A stretch of 64,000 nt of DNA, taken from positions 88,821 to 152,820 of the forward strand of contig NZ_NIXO01000007.1 of assembly GCF_002204795.1 (NCBI RefSeq), read 5' to 3'. Source of the stretch: Pseudomonas sp. K2I15 (GTDB lineage Bacteria > Pseudomonadota > Gammaproteobacteria > Pseudomonadales > Pseudomonadaceae). A program made the translations under genes and the position numbers. This document shows, in pieces, positions 50,558-59,131 of this stretch; within the stretch, counting starts at the first letter, position 1; each line of letters opens with the position of its first letter. The notes under the pieces were generated by a model. The model searched no databases and had not been told where the DNA came from. It worked only from the letters and a program-made list of their open reading frames with translations.

Positions 50558-51706
50558 ATGAAACCTCGCTTCAAGGTTTTGCAGTTACAGCCGGACTACA
50601 ACGTCAAGACCCACGACTTCGCCGACCTCGGCGAGCAGATCGTCAAGGCCTTGCCGGCTGAACGTTTCGAGGTCACCTCCGGGTTTCTCAGCGGCCGTCC
50701 GCTGCCCGGCCAGCCCCTGAGCGTGGCTGAACACTCGCATTACTTCGAACTGCCGGAAAAATCCCTCAAGGGCATTCGTTTGGGCGCCATGTGGCAGATC
50801 TACAAGTATTGCCGCGAGCAGAAATTCGACGTGGTCATCTGTAACCGCTTCAAGTCGGTCAACATGATGCTGTCCCTCAACCGCTGGTTGAAGATCCCGC
50901 TGTGCATTGGCATCTCCCACGGTTTTGGCGAGTACGCCCGTGGTTACCGCCGACGCCAGACGCAGAAATGGGTCAGCCCGGCGTGGCGGTTTGTCGGGGT
51001 GTCGGCGGCGGTCAAGGATTACCTGGTGGACCTCAACTGCGGGTTCACCCGTGAGAACACAACCTTTGTCACCAATGCAATCGACATTCCCCAGGCCGAA
51101 GCTTTGCAGTTGCCTCGCGATGAAGCGCGCAAGGCCCTCGGCCTGCCGCTGGATGCGCGAATGATTGGCGCCTTGGGCCGGCTGGTTCCGATCAAGGGCC
51201 ACACCCATTTGCTGCAAGCCTTCGCCACACTGAAGGACAAATACCCTGCAGCCCAGGTGGGGATCATTGGTTCCGGCCGCGCCGAAGCCGACCTGCGTGC
51301 CGATATCGAGCGCCTGGGCCTGACCGGCCGTGCGCACCTGCTGGGCTTTCGTGAAGATGGCATGAAGTATGTGCGCGGCTTCGACATCTGGACCATGCCG
51401 TCGCTGTTCGAAGGCCTGGGCCTGGCGCTGCTGGAAGGCATGAGCGGCCATCTGCCGGTCATCGCCTCCAACGGCCCGGCGATGTTGCCGTTGGTGGAAG
51501 GTGCGGGCGGCTTGTCCCATGACCCCGGCAATGTCGAGCAACTGGCGGCGGCGCTGGACACCTACCTGGCACTGAGCGACGAACAGTTGCGTGCCAAGGG
51601 CGAGCAAGTGTTCCGCTACCTGGAAGAGAACCACACCCTGGATGAGTTCCGGCACAAGTACTTGAACCTGATCGAAACCGGTCTGCGTGAAGTAGGTAAA
51701 ACATGA
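50558..51706 (+). CDS. ssg: LPS core glycosyltransferase Ssg
   Basis: GT4-type (group 1) glycosyltransferase of 382 residues, counterpart of PAO1 PA5001 (ssg), a gene needed for normal LPS/O-antigen and phage sensitivity. The donor-binding C-terminal half has GALGRLVPIKGHTHLLQAF near residue 205 and the PSLFEGLGLALLEGMSG segment (E-x7-E) near 285. The N-terminal half shows YNVKTHDFADLGEQIVKAL and GISHGFGEYARG. ATG 50558 has GGAG upstream. Overlaps wapR by four bases. The sugar added is not predictable. Confidence 0.9.
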   Translation: MKPRFKVLQLQPDYNVKTHDFADLGEQIVKALPAERFEVTSGFLSGRPLPGQPLSVAEHSHYFELPEKSLKGIRLGAMWQIYKYCREQKFDVVICNRFKSVNMMLSLNRWLKIPLCIGISHGFGEYARGYRRRQTQKWVSPAWRFVGVSAAVKDYLVDLNCGFTRENTTFVTNAIDIPQAEALQLPRDEARKALGLPLDARMIGALGRLVPIKGHTHLLQAFATLKDKYPAAQVGIIGSGRAEADLRADIERLGLTGRAHLLGFREDGMKYVRGFDIWTMPSLFEGLGLALLEGMSGHLPVIASNGPAMLPLVEGAGGLSHDPGNVEQLAAALDTYLALSDEQLRAKGEQVFRYLEENHTLDEFRHKYLNLIETGLREVGKT

Positions 51707-52587
51707 GTCTGCAGCAACCCCTGGTCACTGTGATCATCGCGTCCTACAACCATGGCCCGTACATCGAACAGAGCATCCTCAGTGTGCTCGGCCAGACCTA
51801 CGCCAACATCGAGTTGCTGGTGGTGGACGACGGCTCCAAGGATGACAGCGTGGAGCGTATCCAGCGCTTGCAGGCTGAGCACGGGTTTGATTTCCAGGTT
51901 CAGCAGAACCAGGGCCTGACCAACACCTTGAACGGTGCCATCGCCCGTGCCAAAGGCAGCCTGATCGCGCCATTCGGCTCCGATGACATCATGCTGCCAG
52001 AGCGCATCGCCACCCAGGTTGCCTACATGGAAGGCAAGCCGAAGGTGGGTATCTGCGCCGGTAATATCGAATTGATTGATGGTGACGGCAAGCCGTACCC
52101 GGAGAAGAAGCAGCGCCGCGATTTGCCGTTTCGCAGCCTGGATTTCGACGATCTGTTCCTGGACCGCAAGCCCTTTCCTCCGGCACCGACCCTTATGATC
52201 CGCCAGCAGGCGCTGGAAGAGGTCGGCGGTTTCGATCCGCTGATTCCGCTGGAAGACTTGCTGATCGAGTTGAAGATCACCCACGCCGGCTACACCATCG
52301 ACGTGTTGAATGTGGTGATGGCGCGCTATCGCCAGCACGCGACCAACACGTACAAGAATCATCGCTACATGATCCAGAACATCCTCAAGACCTACGGGTT
52401 GTTCAGCGATCACCCTGCCTATAATCAGGTTCGCTTCAACTTCCTGAACTCAATGTTCCTCAAGACCGCCGACCGCGACCGCCCGCTGGCGCGGGAGATC
52501 CTCAAGCAGATTCCTGTGAAGTTCTGGGGTCGCAAGACCTTGCGGGGGTTGGTGCGGTTGTACCTGGCGCCGCAGCGCAGTTCATAG
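51703..52587 (+). CDS. wapR: GT2 glycosyltransferase WapR (core rhamnosyltransferase)
   Basis: GT-A-fold family 2 glycosyltransferase of 294 residues. Motifs: VTVIIASYNHGPYIEQSILSV at the start, LLVVDDGSKDDSVERIQ near 40 (nucleotide-binding Asp), and the metal-binding FGSDDIMLPER near 90. In P. aeruginosa the positional counterpart (PA5000) transfers the 1,3-linked rhamnose that accepts O-antigen. The ssg-wapR pair is a separate short operon, convergent with waaL. Function assigned by synteny; the exact linkage is inferred. Confidence 0.88.
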   Translation: MSLQQPLVTVIIASYNHGPYIEQSILSVLGQTYANIELLVVDDGSKDDSVERIQRLQAEHGFDFQVQQNQGLTNTLNGAIARAKGSLIAPFGSDDIMLPERIATQVAYMEGKPKVGICAGNIELIDGDGKPYPEKKQRRDLPFRSLDFDDLFLDRKPFPPAPTLMIRQQALEEVGGFDPLIPLEDLLIELKITHAGYTIDVLNVVMARYRQHATNTYKNHRYMIQNILKTYGLFSDHPAYNQVRFNFLNSMFLKTADRDRPLAREILKQIPVKFWGRKTLRGLVRLYLAPQRSS

Positions 52588-52596
52588 CACTTGGGC

Positions 52597-52625
52597 CTGG
52601 TCATTGCGTAAACCGCAATGGCCAG
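52597..52625. terminator. Hairpin between convergent wapR and waaL
   Basis: CTGGTCATTGCG and CGCAATGGCCAG pair across a five-base loop with one G-T pair. No T-run follows on either strand, so it may act by stopping convergent transcription or protecting mRNA ends. Confidence 0.4.
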
Positions 52626-52653
52626 AAGCCTGGAACCTCAGCGGTTCAAACCA

Positions 52654-54531
52654 TTATTTTACCGGGCTCGCGACCTGCACGACCGGGCTGTTGAGCTTCA
52701 GCACCTGCTCACGGATTTTCGCCGTGGCGCTTGGCGATGCCACCGAAGCATAGCCATTGGCCAATTGCTCGAAATGCGCTTCGAATAGCCAGTTACGGTC
52801 TTGTGGATAACGTTGCATGTGCCGCAGGTTGCGCTGGCGCAGGGCGTTACGCAGGGCCGACGGGTAGATGCGCATGTCTGCTACGTCGATCAGGCCGAAC
52901 TCGCCGTCATCCATCAGCAGTACGTTGCCCAGGTGCAGGGAGCGGAAGTACACGCCGCGCTCGTGGAGTTGGGCCATGAACCCGCCGAAACGCTCAATCA
53001 GCGATTCCCGCAGGCTGCTGTCCAGGCTTTGCAGGGCCTGGCGCAGGGTCAGCCCCGGCAGCGGCTGATAACGTACGGCGCTGCTGGCATCCGTCAACTG
53101 GTACAGATTGAGGATGACCGGTGATGGAATGCCCAGTGCGCGCAGTTGCTCGCTGTTGCTGGCAAAGCGCTCCGAATACGGATTGAAGCTGCCGGAGGTG
53201 TACCAGCGACGGGGGCGGAACAGCTTGAGGAAGCTGCCATCCTCCAGGCGCAGGACCTTGGGCCCCAGGCCATCGGCTTCAATCACGTGAGCGTTGGCAC
53301 ACAGTTGCTCGAAGTCTTGAGGTTTCAGGCTTTGCACCGGCATGCGCAGCAGGCTGCGGCGACGCTGGGCGATGCTCAGGCCGGCGATCAGCGCCAGCGG
53401 GATCCACAGCAGGAACCAGTGCTCTTTTGGCCGCGAGAGAATGCCGCCGCCTTCGGTCAGGCCGGCACCGATGCCGTAGACCAGCAGCGACGAAGCCAGG
53501 ATGAACAGCGGCTGGGCGCGTTCCTTGAGGCCTTTGTACAAGCCCCAGCCAAGCATGAAGATCCACGGGATGAAGCCGATGATGCCGACGTAATAGAGCA
53601 CGCCGAGGGCAAAGCTATGGGGCTCGCGCAGTTCATAGCCGTCGGCAAGCGTCAGGTACAGCTCTGAGTCGTAGCTGTGGCCGATCCAGGGGTGTTGGGC
53701 GATACGTTCTAGCGCCATGCCCCAGAGCTCGAAACGGAACGAGCTGCCGCGGTTGGTGAACTGCTCGGGGTAGAGCAGTAGCAGTGCCGCAGCGGCCAGC
53801 ACCATGCCAGCGATCAGCAGGGCCGAGCGACGATTGCGATTGATGAAGCTCAGCCAGAGCACTGCAAGCGTGAGCGCAACCAGCGGCGTTCTCGAACCGG
53901 TGGCCAGGACCGCAGCGGCCATGATTGCCAGTGCCGGAATGCTGAACCAGAGTACCTGCAGACGCTTGGTGGTCATGCACACGTACAGCCAGTAAACGCA
54001 GAAGAATCCGAATATGTGAGAACTCAGCAGCGGGTTATCCAGGGCTCCACGCCCACCGATCATCCGTGTACCTTCAGAGAAAATGGGACCAAAGGCCACC
54101 AGGCTGCAGGCACTGGACACCAGTGCGATCAGCGCGGCGCAAAAGAAGATCGGCTTCAACAGTTCGTTGCGGTAATGCAGCCAAAGGCCGCAACCGGCAA
54201 ACAGCATGAAGGTATGCAGTGGCCGTTTGAACAGGTCGGAGTCAGCGCTGTGTTCCGGGGTCCAGAGCAGGCTGGTCAGTGCCCAGGCCGAAAACACCAG
54301 GAACGCAATCGCCAGGGGCTCGCGCAAAACCTGCTTGAGTTCCGCCGGGCGCAGGCACAGCAGCAACAGTGTCGGCGCGCTGAACAGCACGTAGTAGAAC
54401 CTGTGCAGCACATTTCGATTGGTGACAAAGAACAGCGAGCTCAGCAGTAACAACAAGCCGATGGGCAGAATCCATAGACACAGGAAGTCAAAAACGCGGT
54501 TTGAGCCGTATATCAGGCGCTTGGAGTGCAT
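52654..54531 (-). CDS. waaL: O-antigen ligase WaaL fused to C-terminal kinase-like domain
   Basis: A 625-residue fusion. Residues 1 to about 390 form a polytopic membrane protein with about 11-12 helices and a large periplasmic loop that includes RFELWGMALERIAQHPWIGH and DGYELREPHSFALGVLYYVG; this Arg/His-bearing loop is the hallmark of the O-antigen ligase/Wzy family, which joins O-polymer to lipid A-core in the periplasm. Residues about 400-610 form a WaaP/InaA-like kinase domain: FLKLFRPRRW, the loop FRSLHLGNVLL and LIDVADMR. The loop has Ser where the catalytic Asp of kinases lies. In PAO1, WaaL (PA4999) and a kinase-like protein (PA4998) are separate genes as I recall. No internal frameshift or stop was seen. 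Confidence 0.87.
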   Translation of the reverse strand: MHSKRLIYGSNRVFDFLCLWILPIGLLLLLSSLFFVTNRNVLHRFYYVLFSAPTLLLLCLRPAELKQVLREPLAIAFLVFSAWALTSLLWTPEHSADSDLFKRPLHTFMLFAGCGLWLHYRNELLKPIFFCAALIALVSSACSLVAFGPIFSEGTRMIGGRGALDNPLLSSHIFGFFCVYWLYVCMTTKRLQVLWFSIPALAIMAAAVLATGSRTPLVALTLAVLWLSFINRNRRSALLIAGMVLAAAALLLLYPEQFTNRGSSFRFELWGMALERIAQHPWIGHSYDSELYLTLADGYELREPHSFALGVLYYVGIIGFIPWIFMLGWGLYKGLKERAQPLFILASSLLVYGIGAGLTEGGGILSRPKEHWFLLWIPLALIAGLSIAQRRRSLLRMPVQSLKPQDFEQLCANAHVIEADGLGPKVLRLEDGSFLKLFRPRRWYTSGSFNPYSERFASNSEQLRALGIPSPVILNLYQLTDASSAVRYQPLPGLTLRQALQSLDSSLRESLIERFGGFMAQLHERGVYFRSLHLGNVLLMDDGEFGLIDVADMRIYPSALRNALRQRNLRHMQRYPQDRNWLFEAHFEQLANGYASVASPSATAKIREQVLKLNSPVVQVASPVK

Positions 54532-54690
54532 ACAGAAAAGCCGTTCCAGAATAGAGAAAGCCGAGCATACTAAAGTAGTGGCTATTTAATGTCGCCCGTT
54601 GGATCCAACGGGATCGCGGGTGTGCCGGGTGCAAGTACAACAGAGAAGCTGTGCTAAAGTCAGCCTCCTTTTTCAAAACCGCCGCGTGAT

Positions 54691-56496
54691 ATGACCGACT
54701 CCAGTCCGAGCGCAAGCCCTTCGAGCTTGAAAATATACTTCCGCCTGCTCAGCTACGTTAAGCCTTATGCCGGCTTGTTCGCGCTGAGTATCGTCGGCTT
54801 TCTGATTTTCGCGTCGACCCAGCCGATGCTGGGGTACATCCTCAAGTACTTTGTCGACGGCCTGTCGAACCCTGAGGCGGTGCTGTTCCCCACGGTACCT
54901 GGCCTGCGGGACCTGCAACTGCTGCAGGCCGTACCGCTGTTGATCATCCTGATCGCCGCCTGGCAGGGCCTCGGCTCGTTCCTGGGCAACTACCTGCTGG
55001 CCAAGGTTTCCCTGGGCCTGGTCCACGACCTGCGGGTGCAACTGTTCAACAATCTGCTGACCCTGCCGAACCGCTATTTCGACAATCACAACTCCGGGCA
55101 CCTGATCTCCCGCATCACCTTCAACGTGACCATGGTCACCGGTGCTGCGACTGATGCCATCAAGGTAGTGATTCGCGAAGGCATGACGGTGATCTTCCTG
55201 TTCGCCTCGCTGCTTTATATGAACTGGCGGTTGACGCTGGTGATGATCGCCATCCTGCCATTGATTGCAGTGATGGTCAGCACCGCGAGCAAGAAGTTCC
55301 GCAAGCAGAGCAAGAAGATCCAGGTCGCCATGGGTGATGTGACACACGTCGCCTCGGAAACCATCCAGGGCTACCGCGTGGTGCGTAGCTTCGGCGGTGA
55401 GGTGTATGAGCAGAAGCGCTTCCTCAAGGCCAGCCTGAGCAACACCAACAAGCAACTGCGCATGACCCGCACCGGTGCGATCTACACGCCGGCGCTGCAA
55501 CTGGTGATCTACAGCGCCATGGCGGTGCTGATGTTCCTGGTTCTGTACCTTCGCGGTGATGCTTCGGCGGGCGACATGGTGGCCTACATCACCTTGGCCG
55601 GCCTGTTGCCCAAGCCGATTCGCCAGCTCTCTGAAGTCAGCTCGACCATCCAGAAAGGCGTGGCCGGTGCCGAAAGTATTTTCGAGCAGTTGGACGAAGA
55701 CGTGGAACTCGATCGCGGCACCATCGAGCGCGACAAGGTCAGCGGCCGCCTGGAAGTGCGCAACCTGAACTTCACCTATCCGGGCACCGAGCGCCATGTG
55801 CTCAAGGACATCACCTTTACCGCAGAGCCTGGGCAGATGGTTGCCCTGGTGGGGCGTTCGGGCAGCGGCAAGTCCACGCTGGCCAGCCTGATCCCGCGTT
55901 TCTACCACCACGAGAGCGGCGAGATCCTGCTCGATGGCGTAGAAATCGAAGACTATCGGCTGCTCAACCTGCGTCGGCACATCGCCCAGGTGACCCAGCA
56001 CGTGACCCTGTTCAGCGACACCGTGACCAACAACATCGCTTACGGTGATTTGGCTGGCGCACCGCGTGCAGATGTCGAAGCGGCGGCAGCCGATGCCTAT
56101 GCCAAGGATTTCATCGACCAGTTGCCCAAAGGCTTCGATACCCAGGTCGGCGAAAACGGTGTGCTGCTGTCCGGCGGCCAACGCCAGCGCCTGGCCATTG
56201 CCCGCGCCTTGCTCAAGAACGCCCCGCTGCTGATCCTCGACGAGGCCACCTCGGCGCTGGACACCGAGTCGGAGCGCCATATCCAGGCGGCCCTGGACAA
56301 GGTCATGCAAGGCCGAACGACCCTGGTGATTGCCCACCGCCTGTCGACCATCGAGAAGGCCGACCTGATCCTGGTGATGGACGATGGCCGGATTGTCGAG
56401 CGCGGTACCCACGGCGAACTGTTGGCGCAGAACGGCTATTACGCCCGCCTGCACGCCATGGGCCTGGACGCGCCGATCCCGGCCGACATCACCTGA
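54691..56496 (+). CDS. msbA: Lipid A-core flippase MsbA
   Basis: ABC exporter half-transporter that flips lipid A-core across the inner membrane. The 601 residues show six membrane helices in the first 330 and an ATPase domain with Walker A GRSGSGKST near 392, signature LSGGQRQRLAIARA near 495, Walker B LLILDEATSALD near 518, and the switch His in VIAHRLSTI near 550. Divergent from waaL with a 159-bp gap that shows no distinctive motif. Followed by a REPIN and hldE. Confidence 0.97.
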   Translation: MTDSSPSASPSSLKIYFRLLSYVKPYAGLFALSIVGFLIFASTQPMLGYILKYFVDGLSNPEAVLFPTVPGLRDLQLLQAVPLLIILIAAWQGLGSFLGNYLLAKVSLGLVHDLRVQLFNNLLTLPNRYFDNHNSGHLISRITFNVTMVTGAATDAIKVVIREGMTVIFLFASLLYMNWRLTLVMIAILPLIAVMVSTASKKFRKQSKKIQVAMGDVTHVASETIQGYRVVRSFGGEVYEQKRFLKASLSNTNKQLRMTRTGAIYTPALQLVIYSAMAVLMFLVLYLRGDASAGDMVAYITLAGLLPKPIRQLSEVSSTIQKGVAGAESIFEQLDEDVELDRGTIERDKVSGRLEVRNLNFTYPGTERHVLKDITFTAEPGQMVALVGRSGSGKSTLASLIPRFYHHESGEILLDGVEIEDYRLLNLRRHIAQVTQHVTLFSDTVTNNIAYGDLAGAPRADVEAAAADAYAKDFIDQLPKGFDTQVGENGVLLSGGQRQRLAIARALLKNAPLLILDEATSALDTESERHIQAALDKVMQGRTTLVIAHRLSTIEKADLILVMDDGRIVERGTHGELLAQNGYYARLHAMGLDAPIPADIT

Positions 56497-56498
56497 TG

Positions 56499-56584
56499 TG
56501 TAGGAGCCGGCTTGCCGGCGATGGCATCACCGCGGTCGCACTAAAAATCGCAGTGACCGCATCGCCGGCAAGCCGGCTCCTACA
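56499..56584. repeat. REPIN, GTAGGAGCCGGCTTGCCGGC type
   Basis: Nearly perfect inverted pair with arms TGTAGGAGCCGGCTTGCCGG and the reverse complement; the palindromic core GCCGGC in each unit marks a third sequence class in this window. Begins two bases after the msbA stop and may terminate its transcript. Confidence 0.92.
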
Positions 56585-56651
56585 TTGCACAAGCCTTTGA
56601 CAACCCTGTGGTAATATCGCGCCCCTGTTCATTTTGTATGTGGGTTGCTCC

Positions 56652-58076
56652 ATGAAGTTGTCCATGCCGCGATTCGATCAAGCCCCTGTCTTGGTGGTCG
56701 GCGATGTCATGCTCGACCGTTACTGGCATGGCGGTACCTCACGGATTTCCCCTGAGGCACCGGTACCGGTAGTCAAGGTCGAGCAAATCGAAGACCGCCC
56801 AGGTGGCGCTGCCAACGTTGCCCTCAATATTGCCGCCCTCGGCGCCCCGGCCTCCCTGGTGGGTGTGACCGGCGACGACGAAGCCGCCGACAGCCTGGCC
56901 AACAGCCTTCGCGGCGCTGGCGTGCGTGCGCTGTTCCAGCGCATCCCCCACCAGCCGACCATCGTCAAGCTGCGGGTCATGAGCCGTCACCAGCAATTGC
57001 TGCGTATCGATTTTGAAGAACCCTTCGCCACCGACGCCCTGGCCCTCAGCGCCCAGGTCGACGAGTTGCTCGAAGGCATCAAGGTGCTGGTGCTGTCCGA
57101 CTACGGCAAAGGCGCCTTGAGAAATCACCAGATGCTGATCCAGGCCGCCAAGGCCCGGGGCATTCCGGTGCTGGCTGATCCCAAGGGCAAGGACTTCTCG
57201 ATTTATCGGGGCGCCAGCCTGATCACGCCGAACCTCAGCGAATTTGAAACCATCGTCGGCGGTTGTGTCGACGAGCACGAGCTGGTGACCAAGGGCGCCA
57301 AACTCATGGCCGATCTCGACCTGGGCGCCTTGCTGGTGACCCGTGGTGAACACGGCATGACCTTGCTGCGTCCCGATCAACCGGCCATGCACCTGCCAGC
57401 GCGGGCACGTGAAGTGTTCGACGTGACCGGTGCCGGTGACACGGTGATTTCCACCCTGGCCGCAGCCATTGCGGCGGGCGAGGAACTGCCCCACGCCGTG
57501 GCCCTGGCTAACCTCGCGGCAGGCATTGTGGTCGGCAAGCTGGGTACGGCGGCCATCAGCGCCCCGGAACTGCGTCGCGCTATCCAGCGCGAGGAAGGTT
57601 CGGAGCGTGGCGTGTTGAGCCTTGAGCAACTGCTGTTGGCGATTGACGATGCCCGTGCCCATAACGAGAGCATTGTCTTCACCAATGGTTGCTTCGACAT
57701 TCTGCACGCCGGCCACGTGACGTACCTGGAGCAGGCGCGGGCCCAAGGCGATCGATTGATCGTGGCGGTCAACGACGATGCGTCGGTCAGCCGCTTGAAG
57801 GGGCCGGGTCGGCCGATCAACAGTGTCGACCGTCGTATGGCGGTGCTGGCTGGGTTGGGCGCGGTGGACTGGGTGATCAGCTTTGCCGAGGCGACTCCGG
57901 AAAACCTGCTGGCCCAGGTCAAGCCGGACGTGCTGGTCAAGGGGGGTGATTACTCGGTCGACCAAGTGGTCGGTGCCGATATCGTCAGCGCTTATGGCGG
58001 CAAGGTCAAAGTGTTGGGGCTGGTTGAAAACAGCTCGACTACGGCGATTGTGGAAAAAATCCGAAATAACGAGTAA
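56652..58076 (+). CDS. hldE: Bifunctional heptose kinase/adenylyltransferase HldE
   Basis: Makes ADP-glycero-manno-heptose, the donor for WaaC and WaaF. From ATG 56652 it has 474 residues, the family length. The ribokinase-type kinase domain (about 1-318) has PRFDQAPVLVVGDVMLDRYW, RPGGAANVALNIAALG and the catalytic AGDTVISTLAAAIAAGEE near 257. The cytidylyltransferase-type domain (about 340-474) shows FTNGCFDILHAGHVTYLEQA with the nucleotide-binding HxGH motif and VKGGDYSVDQVVGADIV. An in-frame ATG at 56634 adds six residues not usual in the family. It stands alone. Confidence 0.97.
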   Translation: MKLSMPRFDQAPVLVVGDVMLDRYWHGGTSRISPEAPVPVVKVEQIEDRPGGAANVALNIAALGAPASLVGVTGDDEAADSLANSLRGAGVRALFQRIPHQPTIVKLRVMSRHQQLLRIDFEEPFATDALALSAQVDELLEGIKVLVLSDYGKGALRNHQMLIQAAKARGIPVLADPKGKDFSIYRGASLITPNLSEFETIVGGCVDEHELVTKGAKLMADLDLGALLVTRGEHGMTLLRPDQPAMHLPARAREVFDVTGAGDTVISTLAAAIAAGEELPHAVALANLAAGIVVGKLGTAAISAPELRRAIQREEGSERGVLSLEQLLLAIDDARAHNESIVFTNGCFDILHAGHVTYLEQARAQGDRLIVAVNDDASVSRLKGPGRPINSVDRRMAVLAGLGAVDWVISFAEATPENLLAQVKPDVLVKGGDYSVDQVVGADIVSAYGGKVKVLGLVENSSTTAIVEKIRNNE

Positions 58077-58089
58077 TGCTCGTATTTCT

Positions 58090-58116
58090 GTAGGAGCGAG
58101 CTTGCTCGCTCCTGCA
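58090..58116. repeat. Single REP hairpin between hldE and convergent gene
   Basis: GGAGCGAGC and GCTCGCTCC pair around TT; flanks read TGTA and TGCA. One unpaired unit of the GTAGGAGCGAGC class, which may terminate hldE and the opposing gene. Confidence 0.8.
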
Positions 58117-58124
58117 TCAAGTGC

Positions 58125-59090
58125 TCAGCGGTTCGCTTTTTTCGGCACGATCTTGCGCAATATCTGCCTCGCCTTGCCGGTCAATCGCTTCAGCTTCGAC
58201 TCTTTCTCTGGCGCGCTCAGCCCTTGCTGCCGTAGCCAGTCCTTCCAGCGAATCCGCTCATCGCGCACGATCCAGCCTTCCTGCTGGGCAAAGCTCTCTG
58301 CCAGATACACCCCTCGCGTACTCGCCGGATACAGTTGATCCTTCTTCAGGGTGTACAGCTCCGCACACGGCTGTCCATCCTTCAGCGGCATCAGGTACAA
58401 GTCCGGGCGCTGGCGGTCCAGGCGGGCTACCAGTTGGTCACCCTCCAGGCGCTCGTCTACATGAAACAGGCTCAGTGACTTCGCCTCCTTCGGCACTTCC
58501 AGGCGCAAGTCATAAATCAATTGCAGCGAAGCCGTCGGCAGGTGCACGTAGGCCCGAGGGCGTTCAATCAATTGCATGGTGGCGCAGCGTACCGGGCGTG
58601 CGGCGCCCGACAGCGGCGAGAGGCGAAACGGTAACGCTTCGCGGTAGTGCAGGGCGGACGAGTAGGGCGCCGGCAACCACGTGTCGTTGAAGCGCCCGCC
58701 CAGCCAGCCTTCCGGGGTTTCCAGCAGGCATTCCTCGGCGATTTCCTGAATGGCGGTGTGCAGCGGCAGGTTCAGTTCGTGGGCCGGCACATAACCGGAG
58801 ATCAGCTTGAGCACCACATCGCCGCGGTCTTGCCGGCGCTGGCGCACCAGCACCCAGTAATCACGGTTCTGCCAGTGCAGGGTGAGGCGCACCGAGACGC
58901 CAAGGTTGGCCAACTCCAGCACAAAACGCTCAGTGTCTTTCACCTCCACCGGCTTGCGCCGTTGCAGGGTCTGGGCGAAGTTGAGCGGCATACCGACGCT
59001 CTGGTAACTCAAGCCTTCGGGCGTGGCTTCGACATGCAGCGGCAGTGTTTTAAAGTTACTCGGGTTTTTTCTAATGAGCGTTCGCGCCAT
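58125..59090 (-). CDS. Conserved protein with Nudix-like segment, unknown function
   Basis: A 321-residue soluble protein, counterpart of PAO1 PA4993 (from memory), for which I know no function. ATG 59090 is supported by GGAG six bases upstream. In the region about residues 95-140, YWVLVRQRRQDRGDVVLKLI and GYVPAHELNLPLH, AIQEIAEECLL follow in an order reminiscent of a Nudix fold and box (G-x5-E, then QEIAEE in place of REUXEE), but the spacing after the first Glu is off and the Arg is replaced, so a hydrolase claim is not justified. The C terminus is Lys/Arg-rich. Last gene of a probable operon with the aldo/keto reductase and FAD enzyme. Confidence 0.75.
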   Translation of the reverse strand: MARTLIRKNPSNFKTLPLHVEATPEGLSYQSVGMPLNFAQTLQRRKPVEVKDTERFVLELANLGVSVRLTLHWQNRDYWVLVRQRRQDRGDVVLKLISGYVPAHELNLPLHTAIQEIAEECLLETPEGWLGGRFNDTWLPAPYSSALHYREALPFRLSPLSGAARPVRCATMQLIERPRAYVHLPTASLQLIYDLRLEVPKEAKSLSLFHVDERLEGDQLVARLDRQRPDLYLMPLKDGQPCAELYTLKKDQLYPASTRGVYLAESFAQQEGWIVRDERIRWKDWLRQQGLSAPEKESKLKRLTGKARQILRKIVPKKANR

Positions 59091-59131
59091 GTCGGCTCCT
59101 TCTTGCGTCGGGGTCGGCCGCGTCGGCGGCA

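Noticed and set aside
54673..56454. 593-codon open frame opposite msbA
   Set aside because: Exact shadow of msbA, which has all ABC motifs.
56597..56617. TTGACA and TAATAT upstream of hldE as a promoter
   Set aside because: The hexamers are only nine bases apart, too close for a sigma-70 promoter.
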